Notes: generated from the letters alone by a model not told the origin. Shown: positions 1-10,997, numbered from the stretch's first letter. The stretch is 64,000 nucleotides of DNA from Chthonobacter rhizosphaerae (GCF_013839525.1 NZ_JACDIS010000003.1:248001-312000); one strand, 5' to 3'. A program made the numbers and translations.

Positions 1-2268
1 TTCGTCGTCAAGGGATCGATGATGTTCCCGGCGACCGCGGCGCTGGCCTGGGCGGTGCTGGCATATCTGTGCATCGACTTCGGCTTCTGGAACAAGGTGT
101 TCCATGTGGAGGCCGGGGCCGACCAGCTCTATCGCGCCGGGTCGGAGGTGATGATCGCGGTCACGCTCGTGATCTTCCTCTACGCCTATCTGAACCTCAA
201 CCGCTGGCATGTGCGCTACAGCCACGTGGTGCTGATGACGCTGCTCGCGCTGTCGGCCCTGTTCGGCGTGGCGGTCTACGACCCGTCGATCGCCGCCGGC
301 ATCGCCCGCATGGTTCTGGCGGGCCTCGGCGTGCTGGGCTTCGTCCTGATCATCGCCATGTCGCTGCGCGGCTACGACCGCGCCATCATGCTGATCCCCA
401 CGTGGCTGCTGTTCATCGCCTGGCTCGCCGGGACGGGGCTCACCCTCTCGGGCGAGCTTGTCAACGACCTGGTGCAGCCGGCGCTCGCGGGCGGGCTGGT
501 GCTCCTGGTGCTCCTCCTCGGCTTCACGGTGATGCAGCACGCCTTCGCGGGCGGCTCGATCGCCGACGGGCTGATCAACGACGCGGAGCGCCGGGCGCTG
601 GCGCTGACCGGCGCCGGCGACATCATCTGGGACTGGGACGTGACCCGCGACCGGATCTACACCTCGGCGGAGGCGGAGGAGAGCCTGGGCTTCAAGCGCG
701 GCGCCCTGGAAGGCCCCGCCCGCGACTGGCTGGAAGTGCTGCACCCGCAGGACCGGGACCGGTTCAAGGCGACGCTGGACGCGGTGGTGGAGGTGCGGCG
801 CGGGCGGCTGGCGCAGACCTTCCGGCTGCGCGCCAAGGACGGCCACTACCAGTGGTTCCGCCTGCGCGCCCGCCCGATCCTCGGCAACGACGGCGAGGTG
901 ATCCGCTGCGTCGGCACCCTCCTCGATGTAACCGACGCCAAGACGGCGCAGGAGCGGCTGCTGCACGACGCCGTGCACGACAACCTGACCGGCCTACCGA
1001 ACCGGGAGCTCTTCCTCGACCGTCTGTCCGCCGCCATGACGCGCGCGCAGGCGGACGCGGCGGCCCGGCCGGCGGTGTTCCTGATCGACATCGACCGGTT
1101 CCGGCAGGTGAACGAGTCGCTGGGCCTTTCGGTGGGCGACAGCATCCTCCTCACGGTCGCGCGCCGGCTGGGGCGCCTCCTGAAGCCGCTCGACAGCCTG
1201 GCCCGGCTGGAGGGCGACCACTTCGCCATCATCCTCGTTTCGGAACAGACGCCGGAACGGGTGGCGGCCTTCGCGGACGCTGTGCGCCGGGCGATCCGGG
1301 CCGCGATCGCCTTCGGCGAACGGGAGATCTTCCTCACCGCCTCCATCGGCATCGCCATGTACGACCGCGAGCAGCGGGAGCCGGACGACATCGTGAAGAA
1401 CGCCGAGGTGGCGGTGGCCTTCGCCAAGCGGCTTGGCGGCGACCGGATCGAGACGTTCCGGCCGTCGCTCCGCATCGCGGCGGGCGACGCCCTGACGCTG
1501 GAGGCGGACCTGCGCAAGGCGCTGGAACGCGACGAGATGAAGGTCTACTACCAGCCGATCGTCCGGATCGAGGACCGCTCGGTGGCGGGCTTCGAGGCGC
1601 TGCTGCGCTGGGATCACCCCAAGCGCGGCCGGATTCCGCCCACGGACTTCATTCCGGCGGCCGAGCGCAGCGGCCTGATCGTGCAGCTCGGCCTGTTCGT
1701 GCTGGAGCGGGCGGCCAAGCAGCTGGACGCGTGGCACCAGTCGCTGCCGGGCGGCGACAAGCTGTTCATGAGCGTGAACGTGTCGAGCCGGCAGCTGCTG
1801 CGGCACGACCTGATCAACGACGTGAAGGCGGTGCTGGCCCGCGCATCGCTGCCCAAGGGGGCGCTGAAGCTGGAGCTGACCGAAAGCCTGGTGATGGAGA
1901 ACCCCGAGTTCGCCACCCAGGTGCTGGCCCGGCTGAAGGAACTGGGCGCCGGGCTGGCGCTCGACGACTTCGGCACGGGCTTCTCGTCCCTCGCCTATCT
2001 GCAGCGCCTGCCGGTGGACACCCTGAAGATCGACCAGAGCTTCCTGAAAGGGAACGGCCGCAACCGGCTGGTGATCCTGAAATCCATCATCACGCTCGCC
2101 CATGACCTGGGGATGGACGTGGTGGCCGAGGGCGCGGAGACGGACGCGGAAGCGGCCGAACTGGCGGGCTTCGGGGCGGACTACGCGCAGGGCTATCTCT
2201 ACGGCCAGGCGATGACCGCCGACGACGTGAAGAAGATGATGGAGAAGGCCCAGAAGGCGCGGGCGTGA
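1..2268 (+). CDS. Membrane PAS-GGDEF-EAL protein, probable c-di-GMP phosphodiesterase (5' end outside window)
   Basis: The frame is open to the first base, so the gene probably starts upstream; the first in-window ATG is at 19. From that ATG, residues 1-180 are about seven hydrophobic segments like a 7TM signalling module. A PAS fold with its PAC end follows at about 195-312, then a GGDEF-like domain (325-480) and an EAL domain (495-740). The GGDEF signature is degenerate (RLEGDHF near 396), so diguanylate cyclase activity is unlikely. The EAL domain keeps EALLRW (E526), ELTES, LDDFGTG (D649-D650) and the late VAEGAE motif, so c-di-GMP hydrolysis is likely, perhaps regulated by GTP binding to the GGDEF remnant. 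The membrane input ligand is unknown. It converges on the SURF1 gene. Confidence 0.88.
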   Translation, partial: FVVKGSMMFPATAALAWAVLAYLCIDFGFWNKVFHVEAGADQLYRAGSEVMIAVTLVIFLYAYLNLNRWHVRYSHVVLMTLLALSALFGVAVYDPSIAAGIARMVLAGLGVLGFVLIIAMSLRGYDRAIMLIPTWLLFIAWLAGTGLTLSGELVNDLVQPALAGGLVLLVLLLGFTVMQHAFAGGSIADGLINDAERRALALTGAGDIIWDWDVTRDRIYTSAEAEESLGFKRGALEGPARDWLEVLHPQDRDRFKATLDAVVEVRRGRLAQTFRLRAKDGHYQWFRLRARPILGNDGEVIRCVGTLLDVTDAKTAQERLLHDAVHDNLTGLPNRELFLDRLSAAMTRAQADAAARPAVFLIDIDRFRQVNESLGLSVGDSILLTVARRLGRLLKPLDSLARLEGDHFAIILVSEQTPERVAAFADAVRRAIRAAIAFGEREIFLTASIGIAMYDREQREPDDIVKNAEVAVAFAKRLGGDRIETFRPSLRIAAGDALTLEADLRKALERDEMKVYYQPIVRIEDRSVAGFEALLRWDHPKRGRIPPTDFIPAAERSGLIVQLGLFVLERAAKQLDAWHQSLPGGDKLFMSVNVSSRQLLRHDLINDVKAVLARASLPKGALKLELTESLVMENPEFATQVLARLKELGAGLALDDFGTGFSSLAYLQRLPVDTLKIDQSFLKGNGRNRLVILKSIITLAHDLGMDVVAEGAETDAEAAELAGFGADYAQGYLYGQAMTADDVKKMMEKAQKARA

Positions 2269-2545
2269 GGACGCGCGTGGGTTGGGCGTCGAGTTGGGCG
2301 TCGGGTGATCACCGCGGGCCGCGGCCGGTCTGGGACGGGCGTGTCGGCGCAGGTTGACTGACGACACATTCGAGCGGGTGCCTGGAGAGATGCGTGGGTG
2401 GTCTGCCTTCGCAGACCATGACGGAGGTGGTCTGCCTTCGCAGACCAATACGGAGGTGGTCTGCCTTCGCGGACCATGACGGACCGGGGCGCGGGGTGGC
2501 TTGGGATCACCTGTCGCGTCGGGATCGGTCCCGAGCCGCGCGCCC
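2269..2545. other. Convergent intergenic region with a tandem hairpin array
   Basis: This 277-bp gap separates two convergent genes. It contains a short repeat of GTTGGGCGTCG near 2281-2306 and three hairpins at exact 29-bp spacing (2400-2475), listed separately. I see no ORF with coding character. Confidence 0.6.
2400..2475. repeat. Three-copy 29-bp array of the covarying hairpin repeat
   Basis: Stems GGTCTGC/GCAGACC with loop CTTC lie at 2400-2417 and 2429-2446. A third copy at 2458-2475 has GGTCTGC/GCGGACC, which leaves one G-T wobble. Copies 1 and 3 are followed by ATGACGG; copy 2 is followed by AATACGG. The same hairpin with other stem sequences recurs at 25184, 33129-33430 and 41341. 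The array lies between convergent genes, so it could act as a bidirectional terminator or mRNA 3'-end stabiliser; that is inference. Confidence 0.85.
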
Positions 2546-3316
2546 TCAGCCCCGCCGCAGCAGCTTGCGGGCGAGCGCCACGTAGACGACGGCGAGGGCG
2601 GCGGCGAGGCCGTACCAGGTGACCACGTACTGCAGGTGGTTGTTGGAGAAGGTGATCACCGTCTCCCCGCCCTGGGGCAGCCCGCCCGGCAGGTCCGCCG
2701 CGAAGGCGTCGACCGTGAACGGGGCGACGCGCGCCGGATCGAGGCCCGCCGCGACGGCCATGCGGGCGGGATCGCGCACGAACCAGACATTGCGGCTCAC
2801 GTCCGGCTTCGGGCTCAGCCAGGAGGGCTCCTCGGCGGGCCGCATCAGGCCGGCGATGGTCACATCGCCGGGGATCTGGCTCTCCGGCCGGGTGCTGGCG
2901 TCCTTGCGGTCGAGCGGCACGAATCCCCTGTTGACGAACACCCAGCGACCATCGGCCAGCATGGCGGGCGTCATCACGAAATAGCCCTGGCCGCGAAGAG
3001 GCCCTTTCGGCTGGGTGAGGGCGATGAAGACGTGGATCTCGCGGCTGTGGTCGTAGCGGCCGGTGAAGGACACGGGGCGGTACTCGACCTCCTCCGCCGT
3101 CAGGTCGGCCCAGGTTTCGGGGGCCGGCAGCGGCTGCGGGGGCGAGGCGAGGCGCTCCTCCACGCGGGCGATCAGCGCCTGTTTCCAGTGGAGGCGCTCC
3201 ACTTGCCAGGTGCCGAGGGCGATCAGTACGGCGAGGGCGGCGGCGGTGGCGACGGTGAGCCAGACGAGGCTGCGGCGCGGGGCGGCGGCGCCGGGGGCGT
3301 GCGGATGGGTGCTCAT
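2546..3316 (-). CDS. SURF1 family cytochrome oxidase assembly protein
   Basis: This 256-residue inner-membrane protein has the SURF1 layout: one N-terminal membrane helix (about 16-36, followed by the GTWQVERL block), a large periplasmic domain, and a second helix near the C terminus (about 231-249). SURF1 proteins help insert haem a into subunit I of aa3 oxidases. It is the last gene of the ctaC-to-SURF1 run. Its start overlaps the stop of the DUF983 gene in an ATGA junction, indicating translational coupling. The family and context agree, so the assignment is firm. The downstream convergent gap carries the hairpin array. Confidence 0.93.
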   Translation of the reverse strand: MSTHPHAPGAAAPRRSLVWLTVATAAALAVLIALGTWQVERLHWKQALIARVEERLASPPQPLPAPETWADLTAEEVEYRPVSFTGRYDHSREIHVFIALTQPKGPLRGQGYFVMTPAMLADGRWVFVNRGFVPLDRKDASTRPESQIPGDVTIAGLMRPAEEPSWLSPKPDVSRNVWFVRDPARMAVAAGLDPARVAPFTVDAFAADLPGGLPQGGETVITFSNNHLQYVVTWYGLAAALAVVYVALARKLLRRG

Positions 3317-3708
3317 GCGCCGGCCTCCCCGGAGCCGCCATGGCGGCTTTCGGCGGCCCTGTTGCGGTACTGGAGCGCCACCATCAGCCCCTTCAGGGGC
3401 CTGAGGCCGCCGATGCAGAGGACGAGCGTCAAGGGCAGCCAGAGCAGCGCGTGGATCCAGAGCGCCGGCTGCCAGGTGACCTCCACATAGAGCGCCAGGG
3501 CCACGATGACGAAGCCGGCGATGAGGATGACGAAGACCGCCGGACCGTCGCCGGCGTCGATGAAGCCGTAGTCGAGGCCGCAGGCGGTGCAGGACGGGGC
3601 TGTGTCGAGGAAGCCGGAGAAGAGCGGGCCCTTGCCGCAGCGGGGGCAGCGACCGCCGAGACCGGCGGAGACGGGCGACACGGCCGGAAAAGGGACGGTC
3701 TCGGACAT
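3313..3708 (-). CDS. DUF983 family membrane protein
   Basis: This 131-residue protein has two CxxC pairs (C21/C24 and C40/C43) that resemble a small zinc-ribbon or metal-binding site, then two membrane helices at about 57-79 and 84-104. DUF983 genes commonly sit inside alphaproteobacterial aa3 oxidase clusters between subunit III and SURF1, as here, but no biochemical role is established. Context suggests a part in metal delivery or assembly of the oxidase; that is inference. The stop overlaps the SURF1 start. Confidence 0.88.
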   Translation of the reverse strand: MSETVPFPAVSPVSAGLGGRCPRCGKGPLFSGFLDTAPSCTACGLDYGFIDAGDGPAVFVILIAGFVIVALALYVEVTWQPALWIHALLWLPLTLVLCIGGLRPLKGLMVALQYRNRAAESRHGGSGEAGA

Positions 3709-3771
3709 CGGCTTGCCTCCGGTTGTCGGCGCGCGGGCGGGCGCACGCGGGCGGGTGGGCTGAAACGCGGA

Positions 3772-3798
3772 CGGCGCGGAGGGAGGCCCTCCGCGCCG
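3772..3798 (-). terminator. 12-bp perfect hairpin downstream of ctaE
   Basis: A perfect stem CGGCGCGGAGGG/CCCTCCGCGCCG with an AGG loop lies between ctaE (ends 3850) and DUF983 (starts 3708). There is no U-tract, so it may be a partial terminator or an intercistronic mRNA-stabilising structure rather than a full stop. Confidence 0.55.
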
Positions 3799-3849
3799 CT
3801 CGAGGTCATGCCGGCGCGCCGATCACGGGCGCACCGATCTCATGAACGA

Positions 3850-4719
3850 TCACTCGTGGAAGGTGGCGCCCCAGGAGCCCCACACGTAGATGGCGGCGAA
3901 CAGGAAGAGCCAGACCACGTCGACGAAGTGCCAGTACCAGGCGGCGGCTTCGAAGCCGAAGTGCTTCTGCGGCGTGAAGTGGCCCTTCATGGCGCGGATC
4001 AGGCAGACGATCAGGAAGATCGTGCCGACCACCACGTGGAAGCCGTGGAAGCCGGTCGCCATGAAGAAGGTGGCGCCGTAGATGTTGCCCGAGAAGCCGA
4101 AGGCGGCGTGGCTGTACTCGATCATCTGAACGTAGGAGAACAGGACGCCGAGCGCTACGGTGGCGGCGAGGCCCCAGATCAGGCCACGGCGGTCGTTGTG
4201 CAGGAGCGCGTGGTGCGCCCAGGTGACCGTGGTGCCGGACAGGAGCAGGATCAGGGTGTTGAACAGCGGCAGGTGCCACGGGTCGAACACCTCGACGCCC
4301 TGCGGAGGCCAGGTGCCGCCGGTGTGCTCCAGGCGCAGGACCTGGTGCGGCTCGGCCGGGAACAGGCTGGCGTCGAAATAGGCCCAGAACCACGCCACGA
4401 AGAACATCACCTCGGAGGCGATGAACAGGATCATGCCGTAGCGCAGGTGCAGGCTGACCACGCGGGTGTGGTAGCCGGCGTGGCTCTCCTTCACGGTGTC
4501 GCGCCACCAGCCGAACATGGTGTAGAGGACGATCGCCAGACCGACCAGGAACAGCCACGGCTGGGCGATGTTCGCGCCGGCGAACATCAGTTCGCCGCCC
4601 GAGTTCCAGCGCATCAGGGCGATGCTGCCGACCGCCATGAGGAAGGCACCCACCGAGGCGATGAACGGCCACGGGCTGGGGTCTACAAGGTGATAGTCGT
4701 GGTTGTTGCTTCCAGCCAT
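3850..4719 (-). CDS. ctaE: Cytochrome c oxidase subunit III
   Basis: This 289-residue polytopic protein has about seven membrane helices and matches haem-copper oxidase subunit III in length and conserved segments (the SVGAFLM start, the WWRDT loop, the FFVAWFWAYFD helix, the GFHGFHV helix and a C-terminal WHFVDVVWL block). Subunit III stabilises the catalytic core and helps proton uptake into the D channel. It follows ctaG with a 71-bp gap and precedes DUF983 and SURF1. It has no metal centre of its own. There is nothing anomalous. Confidence 0.97.
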   Translation of the reverse strand: MAGSNNHDYHLVDPSPWPFIASVGAFLMAVGSIALMRWNSGGELMFAGANIAQPWLFLVGLAIVLYTMFGWWRDTVKESHAGYHTRVVSLHLRYGMILFIASEVMFFVAWFWAYFDASLFPAEPHQVLRLEHTGGTWPPQGVEVFDPWHLPLFNTLILLLSGTTVTWAHHALLHNDRRGLIWGLAATVALGVLFSYVQMIEYSHAAFGFSGNIYGATFFMATGFHGFHVVVGTIFLIVCLIRAMKGHFTPQKHFGFEAAAWYWHFVDVVWLFLFAAIYVWGSWGATFHE

Positions 4720-4790
4720 TTTCCTCTCCCGGTGCCCGGGCCGCGGATGTCAGGGTCGGCGGCTCGGCAGGTCGGTCCTCTTGACGGTGG

Positions 4791-5396
4791 TCAAAGACGC
4801 TTGTTGTCGGCCGGGACCGCGATCCCGGCAACGGGCTTCTCCGCCGCCTTCGCGGGGAAGAAGGTGTAGGACAGGGTGATCGTCTTCACCGACGCGGTGT
4901 CGGCGTCGTCGACGATCGCCGGGTCGACGTAGAAAGTGACGCCCATCTCGATCTCCTCGCCCGGCTCCAACCGCTGCTCGGTGAAGCAGAAGCAGGCGAT
5001 CTTGGAGAAGTAGGCGCCCGAGGCGTCCGGCGTCACGTTGAAGGTGGCGGTACCGACGGACGGCTCGTCGGAGATGTTCTTGGCCCGGTAGTTGATCGTG
5101 CGCATCTCGCCGATCTTCAGCGTGACGGCGCGCTGGTCGGGCGTGAACGACCACTTGAGGCCGGGAGCGACGTTGGCGTCGAACCGGACGGTGATGTCGC
5201 GATCGAGGACCTGGACCCCGTCGGCGCCGGATACGATCTGCGGCGTGCCGCCGTAGCCGGTGACGCGGCAGAAGAGATCGTAGAGAGGCGCCGACGCGTA
5301 GGCGGCGCCTACCATGAAGCAGGCGAAGCTCGCGCAGGCGATGGCGACGGTCCGGTTGCGCCGGCCGGTCGGATCATGGCTGTCAGGAGCGGTCAT
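4791..5396 (-). CDS. ctaG: Cytochrome c oxidase assembly protein CtaG/Cox11 (CuB insertion)
   Basis: This 201-residue protein has one N-terminal membrane helix (about 16-36) followed by a periplasmic immunoglobulin-like domain. The copper-binding CFCF motif is at 135-138, and the conserved APLYDLFCRVTGYGGT block at 36-51 is typical of Cox11. CtaG delivers copper to the CuB site of subunit I. It lies 12 bp downstream of the CoxF-like gene, in the oxidase operon. Confidence 0.96.
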   Translation of the reverse strand: MTAPDSHDPTGRRNRTVAIACASFACFMVGAAYASAPLYDLFCRVTGYGGTPQIVSGADGVQVLDRDITVRFDANVAPGLKWSFTPDQRAVTLKIGEMRTINYRAKNISDEPSVGTATFNVTPDASGAYFSKIACFCFTEQRLEPGEEIEMGVTFYVDPAIVDDADTASVKTITLSYTFFPAKAAEKPVAGIAVPADNKRL

Positions 5397-5408
5397 CCGA
5401 GGTCTCCG

Positions 5409-5567
5409 TCAGATCGCCCGGCTGGCGATATTGCCACCCAGCTTCACGATGGTCACCAGATAGAAGAGCACGACGAGGCCGACGAGGAAGAGCGCGATCG
5501 CGATCGACCGCGTCCGGCGCTTGCGCTTCTGTTCCGGCGTGAGTTCGATCAGGTCGCGGTCGTCCAT
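5409..5567 (-). CDS. coxF: CoxF-like 52-residue membrane protein
   Basis: Reading the minus strand gives a 52-codon gene: a charged start (MDDRDLIELTPEQKRKRR), one membrane helix at about 22-41, and a short tail ending ASRAI. It starts 3 bp after the ctaB stop with GGGAG as ribosome-binding site inside the end of ctaB, and stops 12 bp before ctaG. Rhizobiales oxidase operons carry a tiny single-helix gene called CoxF at this position. The size, topology and LTPEQK-basic motif match, but its function is not established. It is easily missed by length cut-offs. Confidence 0.85.
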   Translation of the reverse strand: MDDRDLIELTPEQKRKRRTRSIAIALFLVGLVVLFYLVTIVKLGGNIASRAI

Positions 5568-5570
5568 GGG

Positions 5571-6515
5571 TCACGCTCCCGCCAGGTGGAGCACGGCGAG
5601 ATGTTCCACGAGGAGCACGGCGAAGAGCGCGAAGAGATAGAGGATCGAGAAGAAGAAGAGCCGCATGGCGGCGGTCCGGGCCGCCGGCCCCTCGGTGATG
5701 CGCGCCACCTGGACGGCGAGGGCGAGGAAGACCACGCCGAGCACGGCCGCGACGGCGCCGTAGGCGAGACCCGCGAAGCCGAGCAGGGTGGGCAGCACGC
5801 CGATGGGCGCGAGGAGCACCGAGTAGAGGACGATCTGGCGGCGGGTGGACCCCGGCCCGGCCACGACTGGCATCATGGGCACGCCCGCGCGGGCGTAGTC
5901 GTCGGACTTGACGAGCGCCAGCGCCCAGAAGTGCGGCGGCGTCCACATGAAGATGATGAGGAAGAGGACGATGCTCTCCACCGACACGGCGCCGGTGACC
6001 GCGGCCCAACCGATCATGGGCGGGAAGGCGCCCGCGGCGCCGCCGATCACGATGTTCTGCGGCGTGCGCCGCTTCAGGCCCATGGTGTAGACGACGACGT
6101 AGAAGAAGATCGTGAAGGCGAGGAGCGAACCGGCCACCCAGTTCACCGCCACGCCCAGCACCATGACGGACAGGACCGACAGGACCACGCCGAACTGCAG
6201 CGCCGCGGAGGCCGAGATCCGGCCGTCCGGCACGGGCCTGCGGGCGGTTCGGCTCATGACCCGGTCGATGTCGGCGTCGTACCACATGTTGAGGGCGCCG
6301 GACGCCCCGGCACCGACCGCGATGGCGAGGAGACCCACGAAGCCGATCAGCGGATGGACGCCGCCGGGCGCCAGCACCATGCCGGTGAGCGCCGTGAAGA
6401 TGACGAGCGACATCACCCGCGGCTTCAGAAGTTCGAAGTAGTCGCCGACCGACGCGGAACCGCCGGTCCATTCGACCCGGCCCGTCGTCATCGATCGATC
6501 GTCAACCAAAGCCAT
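5571..6515 (-). CDS. ctaB: Protohaem IX farnesyltransferase (haem O synthase)
   Basis: This 314-residue UbiA-superfamily prenyltransferase has about nine membrane helices. The first Asp-rich motif is NMWYDADID (76-84) followed by RTARRP, and the second conserved block is [12 protein letters not shown]. It farnesylates haem b to haem O, which is the precursor of haem a for the neighbouring oxidase. The chosen ATG has GAGGCGAG just upstream; an in-frame ATG at 6491 is an alternative. It is separated from ctaD by 190 bp that contains a strong hairpin. Confidence 0.96.
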   Translation of the reverse strand: MALVDDRSMTTGRVEWTGGSASVGDYFELLKPRVMSLVIFTALTGMVLAPGGVHPLIGFVGLLAIAVGAGASGALNMWYDADIDRVMSRTARRPVPDGRISASAALQFGVVLSVLSVMVLGVAVNWVAGSLLAFTIFFYVVVYTMGLKRRTPQNIVIGGAAGAFPPMIGWAAVTGAVSVESIVLFLIIFMWTPPHFWALALVKSDDYARAGVPMMPVVAGPGSTRRQIVLYSVLLAPIGVLPTLLGFAGLAYGAVAAVLGVVFLALAVQVARITEGPAARTAAMRLFFFSILYLFALFAVLLVEHLAVLHLAGA

Positions 6516-6666
6516 CTGCTCGCCTCTAGCTCGCGGACGTCCCGGCGGGCGGTTCGGCCGCCCCAGAAGGGACTGTCAGGTCAGGTACCGTCGTCGGAGG
6601 CCGGCCCGATCGGCCGGCTCGGCCCGGCCGGCCGCCCGAAGGACGGCGCCCGGCCCGGTTTCGTCA

Positions 6667-6695
6667 GGACGGGGGACGCCGAGCGTCCCCCGTCC
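6667..6695 (-). terminator. 13-bp perfect hairpin between ctaD and ctaB
   Basis: GGACGGGGGACGC pairs perfectly with GCGTCCCCCGTCC around a CGA loop, 11 bp after the ctaD stop. There is no U-run on the minus strand. It probably attenuates read-through from ctaCD into the assembly genes or protects the ctaD 3' end. Confidence 0.65.
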
Positions 6696-6705
6696 CGTGC
6701 TCGTC

Positions 6706-9262
<2,557 letters not shown>

Positions 9263-9750
9263 GTTTGGCTCCCTCACGACGCTGGACGATCGCACTCGGC
9301 GGCAAGCCGGGCGGACCGTCGCGGCGAACGACCATCGATCCTATCCGTTGACCCGGTGCCGCGTCGGCGGAATTCGGGCCGCTCCAGGCTGACCGGATCG
9401 TGGCGGCGGACCCTCCCTCGGCTCCGCGCCCGATCGCTGGCGGTCGGCATACATGGGCTCGAAACGGCTTGTCGAGCCACGATATTGACCTGGATCAAAC
9501 TGATCGAGAAAAACCATATGGCGCGCCCGGCCGCAATGCCCCCAGGTGCCGCACGATGCGGCAAAGTTGCGCGTTCCGGCGGCGACTTCCGCCGCGATCC
9601 CTTCGCGCGTGACCGCGTTTCCATATAGTGTGATCAGCATCCCGCCGCAGAATCGCGCGATTCGCGAGGTTCATGACGCGGCGCGGAATGGCGACTATGG
9701 ATGAAGCCGACCGTGATCGCTGCTCAATCCCCTGGCGGGTCCTGATACTA
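9263..9750. other. Divergent control region between ctaC and the first IalB gene
   Basis: These 488 bp separate divergently transcribed genes. They contain the FNR/FixK-like box at 9485-9498. No ORF in the region looks coding. I could not assign -35/-10 elements with confidence. Confidence 0.6.
9485..9498. promoter_or_regulatory. FNR/FixK-type box TTGAC-N4-ATCAA
   Basis: TTGACCTGGATCAA differs from the palindromic FNR/FixK/FnrL consensus TTGAT-N4-ATCAA at one base. It lies 223 bp upstream of the ctaC GTG and 252 bp upstream of the ialB-like ATG, in a region divergent for both. By analogy with other Alphaproteobacteria it suggests oxygen-responsive control of the aa3 oxidase. Which of the two genes it serves, and whether it activates or represses, is inference. 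Confidence 0.6.
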
Positions 9751-10266
9751 ATGAAGAATACGAGACTGGTCCTCACCGCCGCGCTCGCCGGCCTTCTCGC
9801 AGCCGCGGCGGCGGCGTCTCCGAATCGTGCCCTCGCGCAGGGCGTGGTGAAGTCGTCCCACGGCGACTGGCAGATCCGCTGCGACCAGCCTCCCGGCGCG
9901 CGGGAGGAGCAGTGCGCGCTGATCCAGAACGTGACGGCCGAGGACAGGGACAATGTGGGCCTGTCGGTGATCGTGCTCAAGACCGCCGACAAGCAGGCGC
10001 GCATCCTGAGGGTGCTGGCGCCGCTCGGCGTGCTGATCCCCTCCGGCCTCGGCCTGCGGATCGACGACAAGGACATCGGCCGGGCGGGCTTCGTGCGTTG
10101 CCTCGCCAACGGCTGCTTCGCCGAGGTGATCCTGGAGCCGGACCTGATCCGGCAGCTGGAGACCGGCAAGACCGCCACCTTCATCATCTTCCAGACGCCC
10201 GAGGAAGGCATCGGCATCCCGATCTCGCTCGCGGGCTTCAAGCCGGGCTTCGACGCCCTCCCCTGA
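9751..10266 (+). CDS. Invasion-associated locus B (IalB) family secreted protein
   Basis: This 171-residue protein has a signal peptide (residues 1-26, ending RALAQ) followed by an IalB domain: HGDWQIRC, two Cys pairs, RVLAPLGVLIPSGL, the FVRCLANGC block, and the terminal GIGIPISLAGFKPGF. The family is periplasmic or secreted in Rhizobiales and named from Bartonella; the molecular role is unclear. The start was chosen at the ATG that opens the signal peptide; upstream in-frame ATGs (9673, 9688, 9697) would spoil it. A longer paralogue lies at 12699. It is divergent from the oxidase operon. Confidence 0.88.
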   Translation: MKNTRLVLTAALAGLLAAAAAASPNRALAQGVVKSSHGDWQIRCDQPPGAREEQCALIQNVTAEDRDNVGLSVIVLKTADKQARILRVLAPLGVLIPSGLGLRIDDKDIGRAGFVRCLANGCFAEVILEPDLIRQLETGKTATFIIFQTPEEGIGIPISLAGFKPGFDALP

Positions 10267-10327
10267 TCCGGCCTCCCCCGATCCGGCCTTTTCGGCCCCG
10301 TCCGCGCCTCTCCTCCGGAGCCACCCC

Positions 10328-10933
10328 ATGAAGATCGAAACGAGGGACGCCCTGCGGGCGCTCTACGGCCCGGCCGGCGCGCGGTCGGCGATGAAGCAGC
10401 TGCCCGCGCTCGACGCCCACTGCCGGCGGTTCGTGTCGCTGTCGCCCTTCGTGCTTCTGGCCACCAGCGGCGCCGACGGGCTCTGCGACGTGACACCGCG
10501 CGGGGACGCCCCGGGCTTCGTGGCGGTGGCCGACGACCGGACGCTGCTGCTGCCCGACCGGCCGGGCAACAACCGGCTCGACAGCCTGATGAACATCGTG
10601 GACCGGCCGGGGGTCGGGCTCCTGTTCGTCATCCCGGGGGTGGACGAGACCCTGCGCGTCAACGGCACGGCGGAGATCCGCACGGACGCCGACCTCCTCG
10701 CCCGGTTCGAGGTGGACGGGCGGGCGCCGCGGACCGTGCTGAGGGTGCAGGTTCTGGAGGCCTATCTCCACTGCGCCAAGGCCTTCATGCGCTCGCGCCT
10801 GTGGGATCCGGCCGCCCAGGTGGACCGGGCGGCGCTGCCCTCCATGGGCGAGATGCTGCGCGACCAGCTGCAGCTGAGCCACGCGGAGACCCAGGCGGAG
10901 ATGCTGGAGCGCTACAGGGCGACGCTCTACTGA
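10328..10933 (+). CDS. PPOX-class FMN-binding flavoprotein (pyridoxamine 5'-phosphate oxidase-like)
   Basis: This 201-residue protein has the split-barrel PPOX pattern: the SPFVLLATSGADGLCDVTPRG strand block, DDRTLLLPDRPGNNRLDSLMNI, LLFVIPGVDETLRVNG, and a C-terminal EAYLHCAKAF segment. These match the MSMEG_1061-type subfamily of flavin-dependent enzymes rather than PdxH. It is presumed cytosolic and to bind FMN or F420; the substrate is unknown. It lies 61 bp after the IalB gene and 175 bp before tldD on the same strand, without clear coupling. Confidence 0.85.
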   Translation: MKIETRDALRALYGPAGARSAMKQLPALDAHCRRFVSLSPFVLLATSGADGLCDVTPRGDAPGFVAVADDRTLLLPDRPGNNRLDSLMNIVDRPGVGLLFVIPGVDETLRVNGTAEIRTDADLLARFEVDGRAPRTVLRVQVLEAYLHCAKAFMRSRLWDPAAQVDRAALPSMGEMLRDQLQLSHAETQAEMLERYRATLY

Positions 10934-10997
10934 CGCGGGGAGCCGGCGGCGCACGCGCCGCGTGCTGGCGGCGCGGGCGCCGACCGAGCGGCGCCTT

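Noticed and set aside
2400..2475. CRISPR array
   Set aside because: The whole 29-bp period is repeated, including the would-be spacers. There are only three units and no cas genes.
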